From contig NZ_AEWI01000013.1 of assembly GCF_000191885.1 (NCBI RefSeq), forward strand, positions 62,001-126,000: 64,000 nucleotides of DNA, given 5' to 3'. The notes below the pieces were generated by a model. The model worked only from the letters and a program-made list of their open reading frames with translations. It did not search any database and was not told the DNA's origin. The position numbers were made by a program, and so were the translations under genes. Each line of letters starts with the position of its first letter. The first letter of the stretch is position 1. This DNA comes from Anaerophaga thermohalophila DSM 12881 (GTDB taxonomy: Bacteria > Bacteroidota > Bacteroidia > Bacteroidales > Marinilabiliaceae). Below are positions 25,515-33,559 of this stretch, piece after piece.

Positions 25515-26324
25515 CTATTTCCACCAATCATAAAAATGATGCACCGGGCCGTGACCATGTCCGATTTGATAATCAGCTCCGGCTTGAATGGCTTTTGTAA
25601 TGTAATTTTTTCCATTCCGGATGGCAGTCATAAGATCGTCACCCCGGGCAAGAAAGGATGCTATGGCCGATGAAAGCGTGCAACCCGTGCCATGTGTGTT
25701 TGGGGTCTGAACGCGCTGCGATTCCAGAGGGATTACTTCATCGTTTTCTGCATCAAAGAAGACATCTTTCAGTGCCTCATCGCTCAGGTGTCCTGCTTTC
25801 AGCATCACCGAAACCTTTTTGTTGTAAGACAGGCTTCGTGCCGCATGGGGTAGATCAGACTGACTTGTTATTGCCTTGCCAAACAGGATAGAGGCTTCGG
25901 GAATGTTTGGAGTGATAACCCTTGCTAACGGGAGCAGTATGGTTTTCAGGGCGCTGATGGCATCGTCCTGCAAAAGTTTATCACCCGATGTGGCCACCAT
26001 AACCGGGTCAATCACCAGATTTCTTATATTGTACTGCTTTATTTTAGCGGCAACAAGTTCAATAACTTCCGTTGAATGCAACATCCCGATTTTTACCGCA
26101 TCGGCACCAATATCAGTCATCACGGCATCCATTTGCTTCTCAATGGTCGATAATTGCACCGGAAAAATATCCGTAACGCCTGTTGTATTTTGAGCTGTAA
26201 CGGCAGTGATTACGGACATGCCATAACAGCCACATGCCGAAAATGTTTTCAGGTCGGCCTGTATGCCTGCTCCACCACTGCTGTCACTCCCGGCAATGGT
26301 TAGTGCTGTTTTATATTTTCTCAT
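25515..26324 (-). CDS. thiD: hydroxymethylpyrimidine/phosphomethylpyrimidine kinase
   Basis: A 269-residue ribokinase-fold protein. ALTIAGSDSSGGAGIQADLKTFSACGCYGMSVITAVTAQNT is the ThiD N-terminus. DPVMVATSGDKLL and the ATP-site NTHGTGCTLSSAIAS are also present. It phosphorylates HMP and HMP-P for thiamine synthesis. It is the last gene of thiM-thiE-thiD, overlapping thiE by 4 bp. Confidence 0.95.
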   Translation of the reverse strand: MRKYKTALTIAGSDSSGGAGIQADLKTFSACGCYGMSVITAVTAQNTTGVTDIFPVQLSTIEKQMDAVMTDIGADAVKIGMLHSTEVIELVAAKIKQYNIRNLVIDPVMVATSGDKLLQDDAISALKTILLPLARVITPNIPEASILFGKAITSQSDLPHAARSLSYNKKVSVMLKAGHLSDEALKDVFFDAENDEVIPLESQRVQTPNTHGTGCTLSSAIASFLARGDDLMTAIRNGKNYITKAIQAGADYQIGHGHGPVHHFYDWWK

Positions 26325-26962
26325 AAGCTTTTCTTTGTTGTGATGATTTCCAATAATTCACGGGAGGCCTTTTCAGGATCAGGTGCCGAACAAATTGCCG
26401 ATACTACCGATATTCCGTCAACACCTGTTTGCAGGACTTCCCGGGCGTTTTCCTGATTAATGCCGCCTATTGCAACAGCCGGATGCCTGGAAAGCTTTGC
26501 TATATGGGTCGTTTCGTTCAGGCCAAGACCTTTTGTCAGCTCTTTTTTGGTAGGTGTTGCAAAAACCGGGCTTATCCCGATATAATCAATATCCGCCGCA
26601 TTGGCCTCCTCAATCTGATCGGCAGACTCAACAGAGAGACCGATGATTTTATCAGGACCAAGGAGTCTTCTTGCCATTCGCCAGGGCATATCATTCTGTC
26701 CCAGATGAACGCCGTCAGCATCTGTTGCCAGAGCCACATCTACCCGGTCGTTGATGATTAGCGGCACATTGTATCTTTTCAGCAGTACTTTTATATTGAG
26801 CACTTCCCCTATAAATTCTCTTGTGGATGCCTCTTTTTCCCTTATCTGAACCATTGTGACACCCCCTTTCAGCGCCATTTCTAATACCTCTTTCAGCGAG
26901 CGGCCTAAAGATAATCCGCGATCGGTAACAAGATAAAGACTCAGATCAAATTCGTTTCTCAT
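26321..26962 (-). CDS. thiE: thiamine-phosphate synthase
   Basis: A 213-residue TIM-barrel ThiE. Motifs are VTMVQIREKEASTREF, IINDRVDVALATDADGVHLGQNDMPW, DYIGISPVFATPTK, and AIGGINQENAREVLQTGVDGISVVSAI. It joins HMP-PP and thiazole phosphate. It overlaps thiM by 4 bp and thiD by 4 bp, indicating translational coupling in one operon under the TPP riboswitch. Confidence 0.95.
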   Translation of the reverse strand: MRNEFDLSLYLVTDRGLSLGRSLKEVLEMALKGGVTMVQIREKEASTREFIGEVLNIKVLLKRYNVPLIINDRVDVALATDADGVHLGQNDMPWRMARRLLGPDKIIGLSVESADQIEEANAADIDYIGISPVFATPTKKELTKGLGLNETTHIAKLSRHPAVAIGGINQENAREVLQTGVDGISVVSAICSAPDPEKASRELLEIITTKKSL

Positions 26963-27753
26963 ATCTTCAAATATTTGGCAATATCACGATCATTCAAATT
27001 ATAGAGTGCGTCAAGAAAATATATTTGAAAAGTCCCCGGGCCCCGGGCCTTATCTTTAGCCATTTCACCTGCAACGGCCATTACAGCCATCGCCGTTGCA
27101 GCGGCCTGCATGCTGTCTTCACATACTGCAGCAAAAGCCCCTGTCAGAGTCGTGGCTGTACATCCCATACCGGTTACTTTCGGCATAAGGGGAATATGAT
27201 TTTTAATACTGATGACATGGTTTCCGTCAGTTATGTAATCAACAGGGCCGCTGATGCTGATAACAGCTCCGGTTTCATTGGCAAATGTTTTTGCCACTTC
27301 CAGGGCCTTATCGGACGATTCGGTACTGTCAACCCCTTTGGTTTTTACATCACTGTTGATAAGTGCCATTATTTCAGAAGCATTTCCCCTGATAATGGTT
27401 GGCTTGCATGCTTTAATCAGTTGATGACAGGTATCCGTCCGAAAAGGTGTTGCCCCGGCACCCACAGGGTCCAATATTACGGGTATGCCTCTCTTCGACG
27501 CTGCTTTTCCGGCAATCAGCATTCCCTCGATCCACTCTTTACTAAGCGTACCGATGTTAATAACCAGTGCCGAAGCATTGCCGGCCATGGCTTCCATTTC
27601 CTCGGGAGCATGAGCCATTACCGGACTGGCACCAACGGACAGTAATGCGTTGGCCGTGTTATTCATCACCACATAATTGGTAATGTTGTGTACCAGCGGC
27701 GCTTGTTCTTTCAGTTTTAACAGATCTTCCGCTACGCTTTGGGCTGTAATCAT
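26959..27753 (-). CDS. thiM: hydroxyethylthiazole kinase
   Basis: A 264-residue ThiM with APLVHNITNYVVMNNTANALLSVGASPVMAHAPEE at the N-terminus, VILDPVGAGATPFRT, IIRGNASEIMAL, and VTGMGCTATTLTGAFAAV near the C-terminus. It is a salvage kinase for the thiazole alcohol. It is the first gene of the thiMED operon. Presence of ThiM, ThiE and ThiD without thiC/thiG/thiH nearby suggests salvage here, though biosynthesis genes may be elsewhere. A family B repeat lies between its start codon and the riboswitch. Confidence 0.95.
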   Translation of the reverse strand: MITAQSVAEDLLKLKEQAPLVHNITNYVVMNNTANALLSVGASPVMAHAPEEMEAMAGNASALVINIGTLSKEWIEGMLIAGKAASKRGIPVILDPVGAGATPFRTDTCHQLIKACKPTIIRGNASEIMALINSDVKTKGVDSTESSDKALEVAKTFANETGAVISISGPVDYITDGNHVISIKNHIPLMPKVTGMGCTATTLTGAFAAVCEDSMQAAATAMAVMAVAGEMAKDKARGPGTFQIYFLDALYNLNDRDIAKYLKI

Positions 27754-27770
27754 AGTAATAAACCTTTTAT

Positions 27771-27912
27771 GAGCCCGTTCTAAAAAGCATCTTTGTTGCC
27801 AAACTCAGTGTTGTTATAAATTTTTGCATCCTCATTAACAATAAGTTAACTCCGTCACAAAAATTTAAAACGCCTTGATTTTGACAAAAATATGCTTTTT
27901 ATACCGCACTCT
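27771..27912 (+). repeat. family B element between the TPP riboswitch and thiM
   Basis: A 142-bp copy running from GAGCCCGTTCTAAAAAGC to GCTTTTTATACCGCACTC. The ends are imperfect inverted repeats. It is inserted 18 bp upstream of the thiM ATG, downstream of the riboswitch terminator. Confidence 0.8.
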
Positions 27913-27920
27913 TTTATGCT

Positions 27921-27957
27921 AAAAAAAAAGCTGTTCTGCAAGTAGCAAAACAGCTCT
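27921..27957 (-). terminator. expression-platform terminator of the TPP riboswitch
   Basis: On the minus strand AGCTGTTTTGC pairs with GCAGAACAGCT, followed by T9. It sits about 40 nt after the aptamer and before thiM, so ligand-dependent termination is the likely mode. Confidence 0.8.
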
Positions 27958-27997
27958 TAAATGATTTATTTCCTGGAAAATTTTATCTCATTTAACC

Positions 27998-28085
27998 AAC
28001 TGTTTCCCTACGCTGTTATTATACATCTCAGGTGCAAGGGTTTGTTCTCAGCCCCAAATTCGGAGCACCCCTAACAGTGTTCTAC
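27998..28085 (-). promoter_or_regulatory. TPP riboswitch (THI box)
   Basis: The minus strand shows all conserved THI-box parts in order: TTAGGGGTGCTCC, GGGCTGAGA, ACCCTTGCACCTGA, TATAATAACAGCGTAGGGAA. It is placed upstream of thiM-thiE-thiD, so the operon is switched off by thiamine pyrophosphate. Confidence 0.93.
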
Positions 28086-28111
28086 AAATTTAATAAATTA
28101 AATCAACAGCA

Positions 28112-28459
28112 TTACTCTAAATCGAGAACTATTGAAATATTTTCTTTTACCAAATCAGCCACTTCATCAGGTAATATACCGATCTTTTTGGTCAACCGTT
28201 TATTATCAATTGCCCTGATTTGGTCAATCATAATGTCGCACGCCTTATGGAGATTAGCCATTCCTTTTTTCAAATGTACTCTTAAAATATCCGAATCGTG
28301 TCGTACATTAGTAGTAATGGGACAAACAATGGTTGATGGATGTGGAATTTTATTGAGTAAATCTGTTTGAACAACTAAAACCGGTCTTGTTTTTCCCGGT
28401 TCAGTTCCAACCCGGGGGTTTAAATCTGCAATCCAGATTTCGAATTGTTTAATCGCCAT
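28112..28459 (-). CDS. MazF/PemK-type endoribonuclease toxin
   Basis: A 115-residue MazF-fold protein (start ATG 28459; a TTG two codons upstream is less likely). Seen: QFEIWIADLNPRVGTEPGKTRPVLVVQTDLLN, the core strand and loop of the family, then STIVCPITTNV and CDIMIDQIRAIDNKRL. By family it cleaves mRNA at short sequences and is blocked by the antitoxin encoded just upstream, whose gene overlaps it by 11 bp. Confidence 0.85.
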   Translation of the reverse strand: MAIKQFEIWIADLNPRVGTEPGKTRPVLVVQTDLLNKIPHPSTIVCPITTNVRHDSDILRVHLKKGMANLHKACDIMIDQIRAIDNKRLTKKIGILPDEVADLVKENISIVLDLE

Positions 28460-28679
28460 AGTCAATTTCCTCGAAATCTTTTAATACAGACATTGAATCA
28501 TTTTTTACTACTTCAGATTCTTTCTTAAGCTTCTCCTCAAGAATCTGTTTACGCTGCACTTTATTGTAATGCTCTATTGCTTCGTTGATGTAACGGTTAC
28601 GTGGCTTTTTAATCCTGGCAAGTATTTTTTCTGTTTCGCCGAAAATCGAGTCATCAATCTTTAAGGATACTGTTTTCAT
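28449..28679 (-). CDS. antitoxin of the MazF-type pair
   Basis: A 76-residue protein with an N-terminal ribbon-helix-helix-like segment (MKTVSLKIDDSIFGETEKILARI, then RNRYINEAIEHYNK) and an acidic C-terminal tail (VLKDFEEIDYGD) suited to wrapping the toxin. It is encoded upstream of and overlapping the toxin, the usual order. RHH antitoxins normally autoregulate the promoter. The assignment rests mostly on the neighbour. Confidence 0.75.
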   Translation of the reverse strand: MKTVSLKIDDSIFGETEKILARIKKPRNRYINEAIEHYNKVQRKQILEEKLKKESEVVKNDSMSVLKDFEEIDYGD

Positions 28680-28773
28680 GATATTCTATTGTTACATATT
28701 ACTGCTGAAAGTATATTACAAATATATATCTTTTTGGAGTATCATTCAAGTATAGTAAATATTGTTTGTAATT

Positions 28774-30732
28774 CTAAATCCACGAATGTTCTTTGGAATA
28801 TCGCATCATCTGCTCGGCATACCCTTCGCTGTAATCAGGTATTACATCCAAAATGTTTCCATCATTATCTTTTTCCAGCCTGTAAACAGGATTTACAAAT
28901 CCGCTGTAGGGGGCAAGATTAAGTTTTTTGTATCTTTCGAGGACTTCGGCATGAAGATTTCTGTCAATTTTTACACCGTAGTTTTCAACGAGTTGCCTGG
29001 CGGTTTCAAAATCCCCTTCCGATTTTACCCGCTGTATTTCAGCAAGTAATTGGGCAAATAGTTCACGCAAAGCCTGATAATTATTGATGGTGAAATAGGT
29101 TTTACCGTTTTTGACTTTCCTTTCAATTACATTATCGGCTTTACCTTTTTCGAAACACCACGATGCGATGAGCTGGCGGTTACGCATATGAGCCTCTTCA
29201 ATATTATCACCGGGTTGAATACGGGTGATCTGCGTCAGGAGTCCGTTCCTGATGTAATTGTCGTATTCGGCTTTAAAAGCCTCTTCATCGGGTAAAAGTC
29301 CCAATTCAACCAGTTTATTGTCGGCAATAAAATACAAAGCAAATAAGTCGGCGCGGGTTTCTTCAATAACAGCACCGTAAGCTTTCAATTCGTCGCCGGT
29401 AACCCCTTCCAGCAGTTGTCCCGAGCCATGCCCCAGGCACTCGTGTAAGTCAGTATGCAGGTTGCCGGCCATAAAACCATATTTATTGTGGCGTTCAATT
29501 TCTTCCTGTGAATAACAAAACGCTTCTAAAAAACCGGTTCCTTTGGCAGCCTCATCATAAGCATAAGTAATGTTTTCAATGGTTACCGACTTTGAGCCAT
29601 ACTCTTTACGGAGCCAATCGGCATTGGGGAGATTAATGCCGATAGGGGTGTGCGGATAACAGTCGCCGCCCAGCATAGCAACATTAATTACTTTGGCCGA
29701 AACGCCACGAATCTCTTTCTTTTTGAACCGCGGATCGGTTGGAGAATGATCTTCGAACCACCGGGCATGGGCACTGATTATCTCCGTTCGTCGCGAGGCT
29801 TCAATATTTTTGAAATTCACCACGCTTTCCCAGCTTGCCTTAATGCCAAGAGGATCACCATAGGTTTCTATGAAGCCGTTAATAAAGTCGATCCGCGATT
29901 CGTTATCCTTCAACCAGGCGATATTATAATCGTTAAAAACCCCCAAATCGCCGGTTTTGTAAAAATCGATGAGTAACGAAATAATTTCTCCCTGAGTTTT
30001 ATTTTCAACGACTGTCAGTGCTTTTTCAAGCCACCCGACTATTTTTTGGATTGCCGGGGAGTAAAGGCCTCCAATCTTCCAGACTTTTTCAACAAGCCGT
30101 CCGTTTTCTTTAACCAATTTTGAGTTCAATCCATGCGAAAGCGGCTTCTTTTCTTCCGGGCTTTTTTTGGATGCATAAAATGCTTCGGCTTCCTGCCGGG
30201 AAACACCTTCGTAATAATTATTGGCCGAAGTCGCAATCAGGTCTTCATGTTCGGCCTGGTTCACACGTTTTGCATCAACAGTGGGGTCAAAGAGGATGGG
30301 GATCAGTTTTTCAACAAGTTCCTTTTTTGTTTCTCCGTTGTTAAGGGGAAGTTTTTTATCATCAATATTTCCGATTGTCTGTTTAAAGAATTCAGGGCTA
30401 AACCCGGGCTCTAATTTGGCAGTAGAGTAATGGTGGTGAATACCGTTGGAAAACCATACCCGTTTAAGAAAAACTTCAAAAGACAGAAATTCGTCCGAAG
30501 AACGGTTGCCGTTAAAATTTTCATAAATAGCCTCCAGCGTCCTGCGAATAGTCAGATTATGTTTATAATTCTGGTCGAAAAGGATATCACGCCCTTCAAT
30601 GGCTGCCTGCGACAAATAATAAATCAGTTTCTTCTGTGGTAAAGTCAGTTCTTCAAACCCGGAAACAGGGTAACGAAGAATGCGTAAATCGGCAAATTGT
30701 TCTACAACGTATTGAAAATTATTGTTTTGCAT
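28774..30732 (-). CDS. M49-family dipeptidyl-peptidase III-like metallopeptidase
   Basis: A 652-residue protein with the M49 zinc motif HECLGH (HExxxGH in DPP III; near residue 425) and the second motif EETRADLFALYF near 455. It also has FCYSQEEIERHNKYG and ETYGDPLGIKASWE, typical of DPP III. There is no signal peptide, so it is probably cytoplasmic. It removes dipeptides from the N-terminus of short peptides. The size fits bacterial DPP III. It is monocistronic, upstream of the toxin-antitoxin pair on the same strand. Confidence 0.87.
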   Translation of the reverse strand: MQNNNFQYVVEQFADLRILRYPVSGFEELTLPQKKLIYYLSQAAIEGRDILFDQNYKHNLTIRRTLEAIYENFNGNRSSDEFLSFEVFLKRVWFSNGIHHHYSTAKLEPGFSPEFFKQTIGNIDDKKLPLNNGETKKELVEKLIPILFDPTVDAKRVNQAEHEDLIATSANNYYEGVSRQEAEAFYASKKSPEEKKPLSHGLNSKLVKENGRLVEKVWKIGGLYSPAIQKIVGWLEKALTVVENKTQGEIISLLIDFYKTGDLGVFNDYNIAWLKDNESRIDFINGFIETYGDPLGIKASWESVVNFKNIEASRRTEIISAHARWFEDHSPTDPRFKKKEIRGVSAKVINVAMLGGDCYPHTPIGINLPNADWLRKEYGSKSVTIENITYAYDEAAKGTGFLEAFCYSQEEIERHNKYGFMAGNLHTDLHECLGHGSGQLLEGVTGDELKAYGAVIEETRADLFALYFIADNKLVELGLLPDEEAFKAEYDNYIRNGLLTQITRIQPGDNIEEAHMRNRQLIASWCFEKGKADNVIERKVKNGKTYFTINNYQALRELFAQLLAEIQRVKSEGDFETARQLVENYGVKIDRNLHAEVLERYKKLNLAPYSGFVNPVYRLEKDNDGNILDVIPDYSEGYAEQMMRYSKEHSWI

Positions 30733-30812
30733 TATATTTGCTTTTGTGTGATATCTGGTTTTATTACAGTTAACTGTACGATACTTTCAGCATCGCATTT
30801 CAAAGCATTAAC

Positions 30813-31226
30813 CTATTGTAAATCAAAGTAGGGTTTAATAATATCAACCAGGTACTGAGGAATCCTGGTAGGGCGACGGGTTTGGCTATTCAGAAAGGCC
30901 AGCACCGTTTCGCCTGTCACCAGTAATTTTCCCGTTTCGTTGTAGATGTTGTATTTAAAGCGTATTCGTGCTGTCGGGAATTCTTCAACATAGGTCTCGA
31001 TGGTCAATTCTTCATCGTAAACAGCCGGGTGATGGTATTTGATATGAAGCTCGGAAAGCGGCAGGAGGATACCTTCCTGTTCTATTTTACTATAGGGCAG
31101 GCCCAGATTGCGAAACAATTCTGTCCGGCCCACCTCAAAATATCTGGAGTATACGGCATTATTGACGATACCCATTTGGTCGGTTTCACCGTACCTGACA
31201 CGTATTTTTGTAGTATGTTTAAGCAT
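30813..31226 (-). CDS. acyl-CoA thioesterase (4HBT, YbgC/FcbC type)
   Basis: A 137-residue hot-dog fold protein. The 4HBT motif is RVRYGETDQMGIVNNAVYSRYFEVGRTELFRNLG with the active Asp in ETDQMG. The C-terminal strand region TGETVLAFLNSQTRRPTRIP is typical of the family. It hydrolyses acyl-CoA thioesters; the substrate is unknown. It starts 6 bp after the end of the broken SDR gene on the same strand, suggesting a former operon. Confidence 0.88.
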   Translation of the reverse strand: MLKHTTKIRVRYGETDQMGIVNNAVYSRYFEVGRTELFRNLGLPYSKIEQEGILLPLSELHIKYHHPAVYDEELTIETYVEEFPTARIRFKYNIYNETGKLLVTGETVLAFLNSQTRRPTRIPQYLVDIIKPYFDLQ

Positions 31227-31232
31227 AAAAAA

Positions 31233-32043
31233 TTAGTTAAAAGGAGAATCCGGTTCTTTAGCCATGTGATTGTATGATAATTTTTCGATAAGTGACGGCC
31301 ACCATTTGTTAATAAAAACAGTTAATTTGCCTTCTTTAAAAGTCAGAACAAGGGTTCTTTTACGTTTTATTATAGCTTTGGCAAGATGTCGGGCCACCTC
31401 TTCGGCGGTCATCATTTTTTCTTCGGCACGAGGGGTTTCGCCCTGTTGACTTCCGTTGGCTGTCAGTGCCGATTTACGAACGTTGGTACCTGTAAACCCC
31501 GGAGCAGCAAGAAGGACATGAAGTCCGTTTTTCAGATTTTCTGTTCGCAGGGTTTGAAGAAAACCGTGCATGGCAAATTTGGACGCCGAATAACCTGTAC
31601 GTCCGGGTAATCCAATAAACCCTGCTATAGAAGAAATGCCAACCACCGAACCTTTGACCGCCAAAAGATAGGGCAGGGCATATTTTGTGCAATAAACAGT
31701 TCCCCAGAAATTGACATCCATAACTTTTTTCAGAACACTCAGGTCTGTATCGATAAAGAGGGCACGCATAGAAATGCCGGCATTGTTGACCAGTATATCA
31801 ATTTTTCCAAAAATGATTTACCGTTTTTTCTATCAGGTTTCTGCAATCTTCTTCTTTGCTCACATCGGTGGGAACGACCAGGACATCATGGCCCTGACCG
31901 GTCAATTCTTTTTCTATTTCCTGAAGTTTGCCGACATTGCGGGCAGCCAGCGATATTTTTGCTCCCCGTCGGGCAAATTCCCTGGCGCATGCCAGTCCTA
32001 TGCCCGATGATGCGCCGGTTATTATTATGACTTTGTCTTTCAT
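31233..32043 (-). pseudogene. short-chain dehydrogenase, disrupted by a one-base insertion
   Basis: Two frames make one SDR: the N-terminal part (32043 down to about 31810) has VIIITGASSGIGLA. The C-terminal part has GISSIAGFIGLPGRTGYSASKFA, the YxxxK catalytic motif. The break is at CATTTTTGG near 31812-31816. With four T instead of five, the text reads HFGKIDILVNNAG, the exact SDR motif. A single-T overcall or a real mutation would explain it. The intact protein would be about 270 residues. The start ATG is inside GATGAAA at a family A insertion. Function: NAD(P)-dependent oxidoreductase, substrate unknown. Confidence 0.8.
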
Positions 32044-32300
32044 CCGTATAAAATTAATCTAAGTCATTGGTCTGATGGAACTCGCATGCAAGAACTTATA
32101 CATATTCTTATTGTGACAATCTTTGCCATGCTCGTTTCATCCGTATAAAATTAGTCTAAGTCATTGGTCGAATGGAACTCGCATGATTGATTTATACATA
32201 TTCTTATTGTGGAAAACCTATCTGTGTTCATTTCATCTTAAATCTTATATCTAAAAATCTGATAATCTATTAAGGCAAACTTTGCCATGCTCGTTTCATC
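32038..32300 (-). repeat. family A array at the SDR start codon
   Basis: TTTCATC sites at 32038, 32135, 32231 and 32294 give spacings of 97, 96 and 63 bp. The first overlaps the SDR start codon. The first unit is canonical, the second decays in its distal arm (GTGGAAAACC..), and the third is only the terminal part (CAAACTTTGCCATGCTCG). Confidence 0.75.
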
Positions 32301-32836
32301 AGAGAAAAGCAATTGCAAAAATGATGTTTTTTGATGAAAGAAAGAAACAATTAAGTTGTTTACAATGGCAAAAAAGAACAGACAAGTATTGATTATCACT
32401 TAAGTTAAGCGATACGAGTTGTGCGAAGTATCGCTCGCTCCACTGCCAAAATGGTGGCCGAAGGGCCAAAATACACAGGCCTCCTTACGACTATGCGGGT
32501 GAATACATCGGCAAAGTAACCAGGAGAATTTTTTATCGTCAGCCGCCATCGCATGAAATCGTTTAAAAACTGGCCTGAACAAAAACGGTAATTTCTGAAA
32601 TAACTGTTGTAAAACACACATTTTTTCTTTCTGATTTTATAGTAATAGTGGTTTAATTCTGCTAATTTTGCGGAAAATTTTCTTTAAACACCTTTAATCG
32701 TTGGATTCTTAGATGAAGGATGTGAAATAATTCGTATACTTTTGATATACTGCATTTCAACAGTCAAAAGTCTTAAATCACGACCAATTGATTTGTATTT
32801 TATTGTATGTTTTTAATTATGTATTGTTTTTTATAT
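32301..32836. other. stretch without recognised gene
   Basis: No supported gene. Short open frames at 32400-32621 on the minus strand have no recognisable family and overlap in two frames. A GC-rich patch (32400-32590) differs from the AT-rich surroundings and could be a gene remnant. The right side is AT-rich. Confidence 0.3.
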
Positions 32837-32978
32837 GAGTGCAGTCTAAAAAGCCTTTTGACCCCTAAATCCTCTAAAGGGGACTTTTTCAAACTGCTGA
32901 TTTTTAGCACTTCCACTTTAGGGGTCAGGGGTAAAAACGGTAAAAATCAGCAGTTTGAAGGCTTTTTATACTACACTC
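32837..32978. repeat. family C MITE-like element, copy 2
   Basis: A 142-bp copy, near identical to 4930-5074, from GAGTGCAGTCTAAAAAGCC to GGCTTTTTATACTACACTC with the same two nested palindromes. Confidence 0.75.
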
Positions 32979-33085
32979 TTATATAATACAGAAACCTCTT
33001 TATTAGTCCGGCTTGATTTTCTGAGTGGAAAGGATGTAAATTGTTTGCAATAAAAAAAAATATGAAATAAAAATATATTTTTATT

Positions 33086-33493
33086 ATGAAACCAACGCAT
33101 ATTGAACACATCGGCATTGCCGTAAAAAGTCTTGATGAAGCAATACCCTTTTACGAAAAGGTTTTTGGATTGAAATGCTATGCAGTAGAAGAGGTAGCCG
33201 ACCAAAAGGTGAAAACCGCCTTTTTCAAGGTAGGAGATACCAAGATAGAGTTACTGGAATCAACAGATAGCGAAGGACCTATAGGTAAATTCATAGAAAA
33301 GAAGGGAGAAGGCATTCATCACATGGCCTTTGCAGTAGAAGACCTTGATACAAAGCTGAAGACCGCGGAAGAACAGGGCGTACGTTTGATTGATAAACAA
33401 CCCCGCAAAGGCGCCGAAGGACTTAACATTGCATTTTTACATCCAAAGTCAACCTTTGGCGTTTTGACTGAATTATGTGAAGCCCCGAAATAA
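33086..33493 (+). CDS. mce: methylmalonyl-CoA epimerase
   Basis: A 135-residue glyoxalase-fold protein. Start MKPTHIEHIGIAVKSLDEAIPFYEKVFGL, with metal ligands in HIEHIGIAV, VKTAFFKVGDTKIELLE and GEGIHHMAFAVEDL, and C-terminal HPKSTFGVLTELCE. It interconverts (2R)- and (2S)-methylmalonyl-CoA. It lies upstream of the decarboxylase cluster, so the two steps of the succinate-propionate pathway are adjacent. The gap to mmdA holds a terminator, so read-through is only partial. Confidence 0.93.
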   Translation: MKPTHIEHIGIAVKSLDEAIPFYEKVFGLKCYAVEEVADQKVKTAFFKVGDTKIELLESTDSEGPIGKFIEKKGEGIHHMAFAVEDLDTKLKTAEEQGVRLIDKQPRKGAEGLNIAFLHPKSTFGVLTELCEAPK

Positions 33494-33518
33494 GGACTGT
33501 CACAGTCCTTATTTTTTT
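33492..33518 (+). terminator. terminator between mce and mmdA
   Basis: AAGGACTGT and ACAGTCCTT arms with a minimal loop, followed by ATTTTTTT, directly at the mce stop codon. Confidence 0.7.
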
Positions 33519-33559
33519 GAATAAAATATGGAATTGTCATACAAACAAAATTTTTAAAT

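Noticed and set aside
27025-27645. 206-codon open frame on the plus strand
   Set aside because: Antisense to thiM; rich in Cys, His and Ser as expected from an antisense reading, with no motif.
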